Shown here piece after piece: positions 17,961 through 26,840 of a DNA stretch of 64,000 nucleotides. The DNA is from Amycolatopsis sp. FBCC-B4732 (lineage in GTDB: Bacteria > Actinomycetota > Actinomycetes > Mycobacteriales > Pseudonocardiaceae): NCBI RefSeq assembly GCF_023008405.1, contig NZ_CP095376.1, forward strand, positions 7,482,501 through 7,546,500. Reading direction: 5' to 3'. The position numbers and the translations under genes are program-made. Below the pieces are notes generated by a model. It was not told where the DNA came from. It ran no database searches and saw only the letters and a program-made list of their open reading frames with translations. Every line of letters begins with the position of its first letter. The first letter of the stretch is position 1.

Positions 17961-19598
17961 TCAGCTCCCCGCCGGGCGGGTCGGCGTCGAGAACGAACCC
18001 GCGTTCGGGTCGATCGGCACCGAGTCGAACTGCTTGAGCACGTCCTGGGTGTTCAGCGACGCCCCGGTCGGCAGCAGCCCGATGACCGACTCGGGCGCGG
18101 GCTGCCGGTTGTTCAGGCCGATCGCGTCCGCCGTCGCCGCGTCCGGGACGCTGTAGCGGATCCCGCGGTCCGAGACCAGCTGGATGGTGCCCTTGCCGAA
18201 GCTGTCCTTGCCGGTCGCGGACTGGACCACCGCGGCGAAGCCCGGCTTGAGGTAGAAGCCGTTGATCGGCACGCGGTTCGGGCCCGGCGTGGTCACCGTC
18301 ATCGGGGTGAACTTGTCGCCGGTGCCCTTCTGGCCCGGCAGCTGCGTGTCGACGTACACCGAGGTGTGCGCGTCCTGGTCGGCGCCGGAGCCGACCAGCG
18401 ACCAGCCCAGGCAGGCGACCGAGGAGTTCTTCGTCGCGTCGAGCACCGTCGGCACCGAACGCGGGAAGTCGTCGACCGCGATGTAGTCCTTGTCGGTGGG
18501 CTGCAGCACGTGCACGCCGGCCAGCTTGTCCAGGCCGAGGACCTGGATCTTGCTCCCGCTGCCGTTCTTCGCGACGCGGATGATGTCGGCGACCGCGTTG
18601 GAGATCTTCTGGATGCCGCCGGGCGTGATCGCCCAGTAGTCGGGCTGCGCGCCGGTCGGCTGTGTGGAGAAGACGTCGCCGACGGTCAGGCCGTCGAAGT
18701 CCGCCGGGGACTGGCCGCTCGGGATCTGCGGCGGGGTCAGGCGCGCGACCTCCGGGATCGCGTTCAGCAGCCCCGGCGTGATCTTCCGCCCCGTCGGCGG
18801 CAGCTGCAGCGCCGTCCCGACCGCGTTGTTGGCGTTGTCGACGTCGACCTCGGCGCGCACGGTGTTGGCGTTCGGCCGGTTCCGCGAGCTCGGCAGCCGG
18901 TAGACGAGGTAGGTCTTACCGTTGTCGGCCTTCGCCAGTAGCGCTTCGTTCTCCCCCAGCTCACTGCCGAGACCGGTGGGCGCGATGCCGCCGAAGACGT
19001 AGGTGTTGGTCTTTCCGGTGTCCGGGTTCGGCAGCGACGGGTCGAGCTGGACCTGGTCGCACACCGCCCAATTCGGGGAAATGCGCTGGGAATCCGACGG
19101 GATCAGCTGCGGGCCGTCCGGAATTCCGGTGAGTTTCTCGCGCGGAATGGACTCCAGCTGCGCGTCGGAAACGACCGTGGGGTTCTTCACACTCGCGGGG
19201 CTCGCCGCGGCGGGCGCGGCCGGTGCCGCGGGCGTGCCGCCGCTGCCCGCGCTCGAATTCTTCGACTGCGCCAGCAGCAGCAGGCGCGCGGACGCGAGGT
19301 TGAACGTGGGGATCAGCCTCTTCGGGTTGCCCGTGACGACGTAGACCGTGCCGGACTGTTCGCCGATCACGATGTTCCCGGCCTCCGGCACCGAAGGCGC
19401 CGGGCTGAGCAGGCCCCAGACGATGAACACGATCATGCCGAGCGCGCCCAGCACGACCCCCACGATGGTCGCCCTCGTGTGGGTGCGCATCGGGTCGTGC
19501 AGCATCACGGCGTCCCGCCGGACCAGCGCCGACTGCATCCGCCGCAGGACGAACTGATACGCCTGAACCTGAGACTTAGTCGTGGGTGTTGATGGCAT
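17961..19598 (-). CDS. eccB: Type VII secretion protein EccB
   Basis: EccB is a periplasmic core component of the ESX complex. The 545-residue product has the family N-terminus (SQVQAYQFVLRRMQSALVRRD), one transmembrane helix near 43-64 and a large external domain of R-repeats, for example GTVYVVTGNPKRLIP and DRGIRYSVPDAATA. A Pro/Ala/Ser stretch near 118-135 is low-complexity. It is transcribed away from eccE, and the small WXG-like pair follows 64 bases downstream. Confidence 0.95.
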   Translation of the reverse strand: MPSTPTTKSQVQAYQFVLRRMQSALVRRDAVMLHDPMRTHTRATIVGVVLGALGMIVFIVWGLLSPAPSVPEAGNIVIGEQSGTVYVVTGNPKRLIPTFNLASARLLLLAQSKNSSAGSGGTPAAPAAPAAASPASVKNPTVVSDAQLESIPREKLTGIPDGPQLIPSDSQRISPNWAVCDQVQLDPSLPNPDTGKTNTYVFGGIAPTGLGSELGENEALLAKADNGKTYLVYRLPSSRNRPNANTVRAEVDVDNANNAVGTALQLPPTGRKITPGLLNAIPEVARLTPPQIPSGQSPADFDGLTVGDVFSTQPTGAQPDYWAITPGGIQKISNAVADIIRVAKNGSGSKIQVLGLDKLAGVHVLQPTDKDYIAVDDFPRSVPTVLDATKNSSVACLGWSLVGSGADQDAHTSVYVDTQLPGQKGTGDKFTPMTVTTPGPNRVPINGFYLKPGFAAVVQSATGKDSFGKGTIQLVSDRGIRYSVPDAATADAIGLNNRQPAPESVIGLLPTGASLNTQDVLKQFDSVPIDPNAGSFSTPTRPAGS

Positions 19599-19754
19599 TC
19601 TCGACCTACAGCTCTCCCCGTCGCGGTACGGTTCCGCAGGATAGCCGTACGGGGACCGTCTGGTGTGGGGTTTCTACCAACTCAAGCTAGTGTCGGACTC
19701 CCCGGGACCCGGCTTCCGGGTACGCAGCAAGCACGAGGGGAAGAGAAAGCGCGG

Positions 19755-21425
19755 ATGTCCGTCACCAACCCTCCACGTCCGCCTGGCCCGCCCGGGCCCC
19801 CGCCGCCCGGCCGCCAGCCGGGCCCGCCGCCGCGTCCGGTGAGACCCGGTGGTCCCGGCGGCCCAGGAGGCGTCCCCGGCGGACCCGGTGGACCTGGCGG
19901 ACCCGGTGGCGGTCCGGGTGGCCCGGGCGGTCCCGGCATGCCCCCGCGTGGCCCTGGTGGCCCCGGTCCCGGCGCTCCTGGTCCCGGTGGTCCCGGTCCG
20001 CGTCCCGGTGGCCCCGGCGGTCCTGGTGGGCCTGGCGGCCCCGGTGGTCCGGGTGGACCCGGCGGTCCTGGTGGCGGCGGTCCTGGTGGCCCGGGTGGTC
20101 CCGGTGGCGGCGGTCCTGGTGGACCCGGTGGCCCGAGCGGCCCGCAGGGACCCGAAGACAGCCCCGCTCCCCCGTCCGGCGCGACGCGGCTGGCCCCGCC
20201 GGCGCGGCGCCGCTCCTCCGGCGTCAACCTCGGCCCGCTCCCGGTCGCGAACCTCGTCGTGCTCGAGGTCGGCCTCGCCGTCGGGCTGGTGCTGCTCGCG
20301 ATCGACATGTCGCTCAAGTACGTCGGCATCGGCATCGTCGCCTTCGCCCTCATCGTCGCGCTGCTGCGCTGGCGCGGCCGCTGGTTCACCCAGTGGATCG
20401 GCCTCACGATGCGCTACTCGTTCCGCTCCCACGACCGGACCGCGAACCCGCTGCCGCCGAGCACCGTCGAGGAGCTGGCGGCCGAAGAGACCGCGGTGAC
20501 CGGCCCGGACGACGCCCGCGTGAACCTGCTCCGCATCGCGGTGCCGGACCTCGTGGTGGCGCACGGCGTCGACCACGAACGCCAGCAGGTCGGCCTTTCC
20601 TGGAACGACGGCACGTGGACGGCGGTGCTGCTCGTCGAGCCGACGCCGGCACTGATCACCCAGGCCGGTGGCGCGCCCAGCCTCCCGCTGTCGGCGCTCG
20701 CCCCCTGCCTCGAAGACCGCGGTGTGGTCCTCGACGCCATCCAGATGATCTGGCACTGCTACCCGGGCAGCGCGGCGCTGCCGTCGGACTCGCCGGCGCT
20801 CAGCTCCTACATGGAGGTGCTCGGGCCGCTGCCCGCGGCGGCGCGGCGGACGACGTGGGTCGCGATCCGGCTGGACCCGAAGCGCTGCCCGGCGGCGATC
20901 CGCGAGCGCGGCGGCGGCGTCGTCGGCGCCCACCGCGCGCTGATCGGCGCGCTTTCGCGGGTGCGCAACGCACTCGAGTCCCAGGGCGTGCCGACCCGGC
21001 CGCTGGACCCGGACGAGCTGCTGCGCGCCGGCATCTCGGCCGCGGAGCTCACCGCGGTCGCCGGTTCGCCGAACAAGGTCACGCTGCAGGAACGCTGGTC
21101 CGGCGTGACCGCGGCCGGCATCGGCCACGCGAGCTACGCGATCACCGGCTGGCCGAAGGGCAAGATCGCCGGCAGCCTCGACGCGCTGACGAGCGTCCGC
21201 GCGCTGTCGGCGACCCTCGCGATGTCGATTTCCCCCGCGTCCGACGAAGGCAAGATCGGGCTGCGCGGCGTGGTCCGGCTGAGCGCGCGCAACCCGCGTG
21301 AGCTCGACGCCGCCGACCAGCGGCTGCACGGGCTGTCCGAGCGGCTCGGCGTGGACCTGACGCCGCTGCGCGGGCTGCAGGTCTCCGCGTTCGCCGCGAC
21401 GCTGCCGATCGGAGGTACGGCATGA
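19755..21425 (+). CDS. eccE: Type VII secretion protein EccE with collagen-like N-terminal extension
   Basis: EccE lies at the periphery of the ESX core complex. The 556-residue product has an unusual N-terminal region: residues 6-138 are almost only Gly and Pro (GPGGPGG-type repeats). Two transmembrane helices follow near 165-205 (VANLVVLEVGLAVGLVLLAI and VGIGIVAFALIVALL), then the EccE cytoplasmic domain with WRGRWFTQWIGLTMRYS. ATG 19755 is chosen because GAGGGGAAGAG precedes it. The last codon overlaps the next gene by ATGA. Mycobacterial ESX-4 lacks EccE, so its presence here is notable. Confidence 0.88.
   Translation: MSVTNPPRPPGPPGPPPPGRQPGPPPRPVRPGGPGGPGGVPGGPGGPGGPGGGPGGPGGPGMPPRGPGGPGPGAPGPGGPGPRPGGPGGPGGPGGPGGPGGPGGPGGGGPGGPGGPGGGGPGGPGGPSGPQGPEDSPAPPSGATRLAPPARRRSSGVNLGPLPVANLVVLEVGLAVGLVLLAIDMSLKYVGIGIVAFALIVALLRWRGRWFTQWIGLTMRYSFRSHDRTANPLPPSTVEELAAEETAVTGPDDARVNLLRIAVPDLVVAHGVDHERQQVGLSWNDGTWTAVLLVEPTPALITQAGGAPSLPLSALAPCLEDRGVVLDAIQMIWHCYPGSAALPSDSPALSSYMEVLGPLPAAARRTTWVAIRLDPKRCPAAIRERGGGVVGAHRALIGALSRVRNALESQGVPTRPLDPDELLRAGISAAELTAVAGSPNKVTLQERWSGVTAAGIGHASYAITGWPKGKIAGSLDALTSVRALSATLAMSISPASDEGKIGLRGVVRLSARNPRELDAADQRLHGLSERLGVDLTPLRGLQVSAFAATLPIGGTA
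19773..20168 (+). repeat. Gly-Pro coding repeat tract in eccE
   Basis: About 400 bases of GGTCC, GGCGG and CCCGGT units encode an almost uninterrupted GP/GPG tract. Units are imperfect and use varied synonymous codons. The tract has few A or T bases and will be prone to slippage and to assembly error. Confidence 0.85.
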
Positions 21426-22141
21426 CTTCCCGCGTCCGTGACGCCGGGCAGAACACCGGGGTGTCGCCGGAGTTCACCGTGGACCCCGCGATGCTCGACG
21501 CGATCAGCCCCTCGGGCGACCGCGGTGGCATCGTGCTCGGCTCGGGCCTCAAGGGCGAGCCGCTGACGATCTCGGCGCTGCGCTCGACCCCGACGCGCAT
21601 CGTGCTGGTGGGCGGGCTGTACCTGGCCCGCCAGGTCGCGATGCGCGCGATGGCGGTCGGCGCGTGGGTCGTGGTGGCGACGGGCCGTCCGACGGAGTGG
21701 CAGGTGCTGTCCCGGGCGGCCGGCAGCCGCGACGGCCGGCCGTCCCCGCTGGTGCAGATCCGCCGCCTGTCCCCGGTCGAGCTGCCGAGGCCGTCGGAGG
21801 ACGCACCGCTGCTGGTCGTCACCGACGGCGGCCCGACCCCGCAGGACCTGTTCCCCCCGCGCTCGCCGTGGCAGACGACGATCTACGTCCTCCCGTACCT
21901 GCACCCGCAGGCGGGCGCCACGGCCAACGCGGCGGACCTGGTCCTGATGCAGCGCCTCCCGGCCGGCCAGGCCGAGCTGGCGGCCCGCATCTGGCGCCTG
22001 CCGCCGCAGATGATGCGGCAGCTGACGACGTTGAAGGACGACCAGGTGGTGGCGCTGGGCCGCAACCTGTGGCGTCCCCTTCGCCTGGTGACGACGGGCA
22101 AGGAGCAGCAGCTCCTGGGCCCCGTCCGCCGCGGCGACTGA
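21422..22141 (+). CDS. Conserved-looking protein coupled to eccE, unknown function
   Basis: The product has 239 residues and is soluble-looking, without a signal or clear membrane helix. It contains alternating strand and helix segments (TRIVLVGGLYLARQVAMRAMAVGAWVVVATG, then APLLVVTDGGP), suggestive of a Rossmann-like or FHA-free cytoplasmic domain, and ends in a basic tail. It overlaps the eccE stop by ATGA, so it is made together with EccE and is probably an accessory of its cytoplasmic part. I do not recognise the family. Confidence 0.75.
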   Translation: MTSRVRDAGQNTGVSPEFTVDPAMLDAISPSGDRGGIVLGSGLKGEPLTISALRSTPTRIVLVGGLYLARQVAMRAMAVGAWVVVATGRPTEWQVLSRAAGSRDGRPSPLVQIRRLSPVELPRPSEDAPLLVVTDGGPTPQDLFPPRSPWQTTIYVLPYLHPQAGATANAADLVLMQRLPAGQAELAARIWRLPPQMMRQLTTLKDDQVVALGRNLWRPLRLVTTGKEQQLLGPVRRGD

Positions 22142-22154
22142 CCCGCCCGGCCCT

Positions 22155-22199
22155 CGTGAGCGGGAAACAGTGTTCTGACCCTGTTTCTCACTCACGACC
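22155..22199. terminator. Hairpin between convergent eccE-coupled gene and truA
   Basis: GTGAGCGGGAAACAG and CTGTTTCTCACTCAC pair at 13 of 15 positions around TGTTCTGACC. The right flank ACTCACGACC is identical to that of the hairpins at 979-1025 and 53052-53097. Confidence 0.7.
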
Positions 22200-23099
22200 G
22201 GCGGGGGACGTGCGGACGTTGCGGGTCTGGTCCGCGCGGGCCGCGAGTTCCGCATCCGGCGGGTAGTCCACGCCGAGCAGGGTGAGGCCGTGGGCCGGGG
22301 CGACCGCGCTGTCGCGGATGCCGCTCTCCAGGACCTTCGACGGCCACCTGTCCGTGCGGCGGCCGTCGCCCACCAGGAGGAGCACGCCGACCAGGCTACG
22401 GACCATCGAGTGGCAGAACGCGTCCGCCGAGACCTCGACCTCCAGCAGGTGCTCGTCCACCCGCGTCCACACCAGGCGCTGCAGCTCGCGGATCGTCGTG
22501 CCCGTGTCGCGCTGCTTGCAGTACGCCGCGAAGTCGTGCAGGCCCAGCAGTTCCGCCGCGGCCGCGTTCATCGCGTCCGTCGAGAGTGGACGGCCCCACG
22601 CGAGGGTGTCGTTGCGGCGCAACGGGTCCACGCCCCAGGGCGCGTCCGAGACCCGGTAGCGGTAGTGGCGGCGGATCGCCGAGAACCGGGCGTCGAAACC
22701 CGCCGGGGCGACGCGGGCGCCCAGGACGCGGACGTCGCCGGGCAGGAGGCGGTTCCAGCGGCCCGTCATGCGGGTCAGGTCCGGGATGCCTTCGGCGGAC
22801 ACGGGGATCCGGCCGGGAGCCCCCGGGGCAAGCGGTACGACGTCGACGTGGACGACCTGGCCGGTCGCGTGCACGCCGGCGTCCGTGCGGCCCGCCACGA
22901 CCACGGACTTCGGCACCGACGCCCCGGGCGGCTGGCGCTGCAGCGCCTCTTCCAGGAGCCCCTGGACCGTCCGGCGGCCCGGCTGGCGGGCCCAGCCCGA
23001 GAAGTCCGTGCCGTCGTAGGAGACGTCCAGACGCAGACGAACGAGCCCGCCCTCCCCAGCGGGAGTGGCGGGCTCGTCCGGTGTCGAATCTGCCGTCAG
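22188..23099 (-). CDS. truA: tRNA pseudouridine(38-40) synthase TruA, probable CTG start
   Basis: TruA isomerises U38-U40 in tRNA anticodon stems. The catalytic Asp lies in AGRTDAGVHATGQ, and the N-terminal family segment RLRLDVSYDGTDFSGWARQPG precedes it. That segment has no ATG, GTG or TTG in frame between the rplQ stop (23104) and itself. CTG 23099, with AAGGA about 8 bases upstream, is the best start and gives 303 residues; a start at GTG 22916 would remove the conserved N-terminus. It is the last gene of the rpoA-rplQ run, 4 bases after rplQ. Confidence 0.9.
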   Translation of the reverse strand: MTADSTPDEPATPAGEGGLVRLRLDVSYDGTDFSGWARQPGRRTVQGLLEEALQRQPPGASVPKSVVVAGRTDAGVHATGQVVHVDVVPLAPGAPGRIPVSAEGIPDLTRMTGRWNRLLPGDVRVLGARVAPAGFDARFSAIRRHYRYRVSDAPWGVDPLRRNDTLAWGRPLSTDAMNAAAAELLGLHDFAAYCKQRDTGTTIRELQRLVWTRVDEHLLEVEVSADAFCHSMVRSLVGVLLLVGDGRRTDRWPSKVLESGIRDSAVAPAHGLTLLGVDYPPDAELAARADQTRNVRTSPAGRE

Positions 23100-23103
23100 G
23101 ACT

Positions 23104-23652
23104 TCAGTCCTTCTTGGCGTCCGCGTCGGCCTCGTCCGAAGCCGGGGCTTCGGTCTCGGCGGCGGCGGTGTCCTCGGCCGGAGCCTCCTCGGCGGCGGGC
23201 GCCTCGGTGGTCTCCTCCGCGGCCGGGGCGGCGGCGGGCTTCTCGTCCTTCGCGAACTTCGTCTTGCGAGCGCGCTCGGCTTCCGAAGTCACCGTCTTCT
23301 CGGCCACCAGCTCGATGACGGCCATGGGCGAGTTGTCGCCCTTGCGCGGCATCGTCTTGGTGATCCGGGTGTAGCCACCCGCCCGCTCCGCGAAGTGCGG
23401 ACCGATCTCGGCGAACAGCTTGTGCACGACGTCCTTGTCACGGACGACCTTCTGCACCTGACGGCGGTTGTGCAGGTCGCCCCGCTTCGCCTTCGTGATC
23501 AGCTTCTCGGCCAGCGGGCGGACCCGCTTCGCCTTCGCCTCGGTCGTCGTGATCTTGCCGTGCTCGAACAGCTGCGTGGCCAGGTTGGCCAGGATCAGCC
23601 GCTCGTGCGCGGACGACCCGCCGAGCCGGGCTCCCTTGGTAGGGGTGGGCAT
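23104..23652 (-). CDS. rplQ: 50S ribosomal protein L17, with acidic C-terminal tail
   Basis: L17 lies near the exit tunnel. Residues 1-120 form the family core ([34 protein letters not shown], then [14 protein letters not shown]). The last 50 or so residues are Ala/Glu/Pro/Thr-rich, an extra tail common in actinobacteria. It lies 41 bases after rpoA and 4 bases before truA. Confidence 0.96.
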   Translation of the reverse strand: MPTPTKGARLGGSSAHERLILANLATQLFEHGKITTTEAKAKRVRPLAEKLITKAKRGDLHNRRQVQKVVRDKDVVHKLFAEIGPHFAERAGGYTRITKTMPRKGDNSPMAVIELVAEKTVTSEAERARKTKFAKDEKPAAAPAAEETTEAPAAEEAPAEDTAAAETEAPASDEADADAKKD

Positions 23653-23693
23653 TGGTTCTCCTAGTTCAGCTCACAGCGTCCAGGCTCAGCGCC

Positions 23694-24764
23694 TCAGAGC
23701 TGCTCGGTCTCTGCGTAGTCCTGGCCATCGTCGTGGCCGTCCGAAATCCCGTCGGCGATGCCACCGACACCCTCCGACCAGCCTTCACCGTCGTAGCTGG
23801 CGGCCGCCGCGGTCGGGTCGAACCCGGGCGGGCTGTCCTTCAGCGCGAGGCCGAGACCGACGAGCTTCAGCTTGACCTCGTCGATCGACTTGGCGCCGAA
23901 GTTGCGGATGTCGAGCAGGTCCGCCTCGCTGCGCGAGACGAGCTCGCCCACCGTGTGGATGCCCTCGCGCTTGAGGCAGTTGTACGACCGGACGGTGAGG
24001 TCCAGGTCCTCGATCGGCATCGCGTAGGCAGCGATGGTGTCCGCTTCCTGCGGCGACGGGCCGATCTCGATGCCCTCGGCGTCGACGTTCAGCTCGCGGG
24101 CGAGACCGAACAGCTCCACCAGCGTCTTGCCGGCCGACGCGACCGCGTCGCGCGGCGTGATCGACGGCTTGGTCTCGACGTCCAGGATCAGCTTGTCGAA
24201 GTCGGTGCGCTGCTCGACACGGGTGGCCTCGACCTTGTAGGTCACCTTGAGCACCGGCGAGTAGATCGAGTCGACCGGGATCCGGCCGATCTCCGCGCCC
24301 GCCTGCTTGTTCTGCAGGGCCGGAACGTAACCGCGGCCGCGCTCGACGACGAGCTCGATCTCGAGCTTGCCCTTGCCGTTCAGCGACGCGATGTGCAGAT
24401 CCGGGTTGTGCACGGTGACACCCGCCGGCGGCACGATGTCGGCCGCCGTGACCTCACCCGGGCCCTGCTTGCGCAGGTACATGGTGACCGGCTCGTCCTC
24501 TTCCGAGGACACCACGAGCTCCTTGAGGTTCAGGATGATGTCGGTGACGTCTTCCTTCACCCCGGGAACGGTGGTGAACTCGTGCAGCACGCCGTCGATG
24601 CGGATGCTCGTCACGGCCGCGCCCGGGATGGACGACAGCAGCGTACGACGCAGCGAGTTGCCGAGCGTGTAGCCGAAGCCGGGCTCCAGCGGTTCGATGG
24701 TGAACCGGGAGCGGGTCTCGTTGACCGTCTCTTCGCCGAGAGCCGGCCGCTGGGAAATCAGCAT
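23694..24764 (-). CDS. rpoA: RNA polymerase subunit alpha
   Basis: The 356-residue product has the alpha dimerisation domain ([28 protein letters not shown], residues 21-50, onward to about 235) and the C-terminal DNA- and activator-contact domain ([22 protein letters not shown], about 260-320). The tail of about 35 residues is Gly/Asp/Glu-rich. It is in the standard rpsD-rpoA-rplQ order, with a hairpin in the 105-base gap after rpsD. Confidence 0.98.
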   Translation of the reverse strand: MLISQRPALGEETVNETRSRFTIEPLEPGFGYTLGNSLRRTLLSSIPGAAVTSIRIDGVLHEFTTVPGVKEDVTDIILNLKELVVSSEEDEPVTMYLRKQGPGEVTAADIVPPAGVTVHNPDLHIASLNGKGKLEIELVVERGRGYVPALQNKQAGAEIGRIPVDSIYSPVLKVTYKVEATRVEQRTDFDKLILDVETKPSITPRDAVASAGKTLVELFGLARELNVDAEGIEIGPSPQEADTIAAYAMPIEDLDLTVRSYNCLKREGIHTVGELVSRSEADLLDIRNFGAKSIDEVKLKLVGLGLALKDSPPGFDPTAAAASYDGEGWSEGVGGIADGISDGHDDGQDYAETEQL

Positions 24765-24820
24765 TCTTCCTAATTCCTTTCCAGACGACGCCCGCCATAT
24801 GACGTCGAAGGGATGGCGCG

Positions 24821-24847
24821 GCGGCGGCGCACCTGTTGCGCCGCCGC
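24821..24847 (-). terminator. Intra-operon hairpin between rpsD and rpoA
   Basis: GCGGCGGCGCA and TGCGCCGCCGC form a perfect 11-bp stem with a 5-base loop. It has no T-run, so it is more likely an attenuator or RNA-processing site than a full stop. Confidence 0.55.
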
Positions 24848-24869
24848 CCGTATTCCGACCGGGGCCGGA

Positions 24870-25475
24870 CTACTTCGAGTAGAGCTCGACGATCAGCTGT
24901 TCCTGGACCGGAACGTCGATCTGCGCGCGCTCCGGGAGCTGGTGGACCAGCACGCGGAGGTTGGACTGGACGACCTGCAGCCACGCCGGGATCGGGCGGT
25001 CGCCGTAGGACTCCTTGGCCACGACGAAGGGCAGCATCGCGAACGACTTCGGCCGCACGTCGATGATGTCCCACTTGGTGACCTGGTACGACGGGACGTT
25101 GACCTTGACGCCGTTGACCAGGAAGTGGCCGTGGCTCACCAGCTGACGCGCCTGACGGCGGGTGCGGGCGATGCCGGCGCGGTAGATCACGTTGTCCAGG
25201 CGGGACTCGAGGATCTGCAGCAGGTTCTCACCGGTCTTACCGGGACGCCGGACGGCTTCCTTGTAGTACCGGACGAACTGACGCTCGAGAACGCCGTAGG
25301 TGTAGCGAGCCTTCTGCTTCTCCTGCGACTGCAGGAGGTACTCGGACTCCTTGATGCGCCCGCGGCCGTGCTGGCCCGGCGGGTAGGGGCGACGCTCGAA
25401 AGCCTGGTCGCCGCCGATGAGGTCAACCTTGAGGCGACGCGAAATACGCGTCGCGGGGCCGGTGTAACGAGCCAT
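24870..25475 (-). CDS. rpsD: 30S ribosomal protein S4
   Basis: S4 is a primary 16S-binding and assembly protein, and in many bacteria it represses its own operon. The 201-residue product shows GPATRISRRLKVDLIGG at the start and the S4 RNA-binding domain (RLDNVIYRAGIARTRRQARQLVSHGHFLVNG). The N-terminal zinc Cys cluster is absent, the C-minus form. ATG 25475 has GAGGAGT upstream, and rpsK ends 23 bases before it. Confidence 0.97.
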   Translation of the reverse strand: MARYTGPATRISRRLKVDLIGGDQAFERRPYPPGQHGRGRIKESEYLLQSQEKQKARYTYGVLERQFVRYYKEAVRRPGKTGENLLQILESRLDNVIYRAGIARTRRQARQLVSHGHFLVNGVKVNVPSYQVTKWDIIDVRPKSFAMLPFVVAKESYGDRPIPAWLQVVQSNLRVLVHQLPERAQIDVPVQEQLIVELYSK

Positions 25476-25498
25476 TTCTTCTTACTCCTCCCCGTTCC

Positions 25499-25906
25499 TC
25501 AGACCCGGCGCCGCTTGGGCGGGCGGCAGCCGTTGTGAGGCTGCGGGGTCACGTCCTGGATGGTGCCGACCTCGAGGCCGGCCGCCTGCAGCGAGCGGAT
25601 CGCCGTCTCGCGGCCCGAACCCGGGCCCTTCACGAAGACGTCGACCTTCTTCATGCCGTGCTCGGCGGCCTTGCGGGCAGCGTTCTCGGCGGCCATCTGC
25701 GCGGCGAACGGGGTGGACTTGCGCGAGCCCTTGAAGCCCACGTGCCCACTCGACGCCCACGCGATCACGGCACCGGTCGGGTCCGTGATCGAGACGATGG
25801 TGTTGTTGAAGGTGCTCTTGATGTGCGCGTGACCGTGCGCGACATTCTTCTTTTCCTTGCGGCGGACCTTCTTGGCCCCGGCCGCAGTACGAGACTTCGG
25901 TGGCAT
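25499..25906 (-). CDS. rpsK: 30S ribosomal protein S11
   Basis: S11 lies on the platform near the mRNA exit. The 135-residue product has [18 protein letters not shown] and the C-terminal [27 protein letters not shown] precedes ATG 25906. Unusually, about 200 bases separate it from rpsM, and these contain a 61-codon ORF. Confidence 0.97.
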   Translation of the reverse strand: MPPKSRTAAGAKKVRRKEKKNVAHGHAHIKSTFNNTIVSITDPTGAVIAWASSGHVGFKGSRKSTPFAAQMAAENAARKAAEHGMKKVDVFVKGPGSGRETAIRSLQAAGLEVGTIQDVTPQPHNGCRPPKRRRV

Positions 25907-25924
25907 GTTGTGAGGGATCTCCTG

Positions 25925-26110
25925 TTAGCGCGCGTTCTCTTGGTGAGCGGCGACCGCTTCGGCCTGTCCGCGCCGGATGATCGAACCGGCGTCGGTGTAC
26001 AGGTTGCGGAGCGCCATCGGGCGGGCGTAGAGCGCCTTGGGCGAAACGCAAGCCGTGCCGCGGCGGCGGACGCCGCCCATCTGCACGACCTTCTTGCCCT
26101 GGACGCTCAC
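25925..26110 (-). CDS. Candidate small protein between rpsM and rpsK
   Basis: A 61-residue ORF starts at GTG 26110, overlapping the rpsM TGA as GTGA, and ends with TAA 18 bases before rpsK. By my hand count, roughly 65%, 55% and 87% of first, second and third codon positions are G or C, the pattern of real genes here. The product is basic ([18 protein letters not shown] at the start, many Arg and Ala later), with no signal or membrane segment. I do not recognise it. It could be a new coupled small protein, or a remnant such as a decayed extra ribosomal gene; no separate ribosome site is evident beyond the coupling. Confidence 0.5.
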   Translation of the reverse strand: MSVQGKKVVQMGGVRRRGTACVSPKALYARPMALRNLYTDAGSIIRRGQAEAVAAHQENAR

Positions 26111-26487
26111 TTCTTGCCAGCCTTCTTCTTGCCGGCGACCGTCTTCTTCGGACCCTTGCGGGTACGGGCGTTGGTCTTCGTGCGCTGACCGCGGACGGGA
26201 AGTCCGCGACGCCAGCGAAGGCCCTCGTAGCACCCGATCTCGATCTTCCGACGGATGTCGGCGTTCACCTCGCGGCGAAGGTCACCCTCGACCTTGAAGT
26301 TCTCTTCGATGTACGTACGCAGCTTCGCGAGGTCGTCATCGCTGAGGTCTTTGACGCGGGTGTCCGCGTTGAGCTCGGCAGCCTTGATGAGCTGCTTCGA
26401 GCGGGTACGGCCGATGCCGTAGATGTACGTAAGCGCGATCTCCAACCGCTTTTCGCGGGGGAGGTCTACGCCAGCGAGTCGTGCCAT
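26107..26487 (-). CDS. rpsM: 30S ribosomal protein S13
   Basis: S13 is in the 30S head and contacts tRNA and the intersubunit bridge. The 126-residue product has [23 protein letters not shown] and the C-terminal [25 protein letters not shown]. The Lys-rich tail ends at the GTGA overlap with the 61-codon ORF. Confidence 0.97.
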   Translation of the reverse strand: MARLAGVDLPREKRLEIALTYIYGIGRTRSKQLIKAAELNADTRVKDLSDDDLAKLRTYIEENFKVEGDLRREVNADIRRKIEIGCYEGLRWRRGLPVRGQRTKTNARTRKGPKKTVAGKKKAGKK

Positions 26488-26693
26488 TGGCGCTGATGCT
26501 CCTTCGTGGGTTTCCTCTTCAGGTCTGCTCCCCGTCCGGTTCCGGGACCGACTCGCCTGTCGTGCCCTCTGCTTGCGCTTCGGGTGTCCCGGCCCCGGCC
26601 TGAAGTCCGGGGGTGAACCGGGCCACTCGCGTGGCCCGGCAGGTGCGGGGAGGTTGTGTAGCCGTCAATCCACTCTGGTCGAGTGCTGGGCGA

Positions 26694-26807
26694 TCAGCCC
26701 TGCCGCTGCTTGTGCCGCAGGTTCTCGCAGATCACCATGATCCGGCCGTGACGGCGGATCACCTTGCACTTGTCGCAGATCTTCTTGACGCTCGGCTGGA
26801 CCTTCAC
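26694..26807 (-). CDS. rpmJ: 50S ribosomal protein L36
   Basis: The 37-residue product runs from [15 protein letters not shown] to NLRHKQRQG, the full L36 length. Cys11, Cys14 and Cys27 with His32 form the zinc site (C-plus form). GTG 26807 has AGGAG-like bases upstream. It lies between infA and rpsM as in other actinobacteria. Confidence 0.95.
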   Translation of the reverse strand: MKVQPSVKKICDKCKVIRRHGRIMVICENLRHKQRQG

Positions 26808-26840
26808 GTCTTCTGCTCTCCTAGTAGCTGCTCTTCGTGA

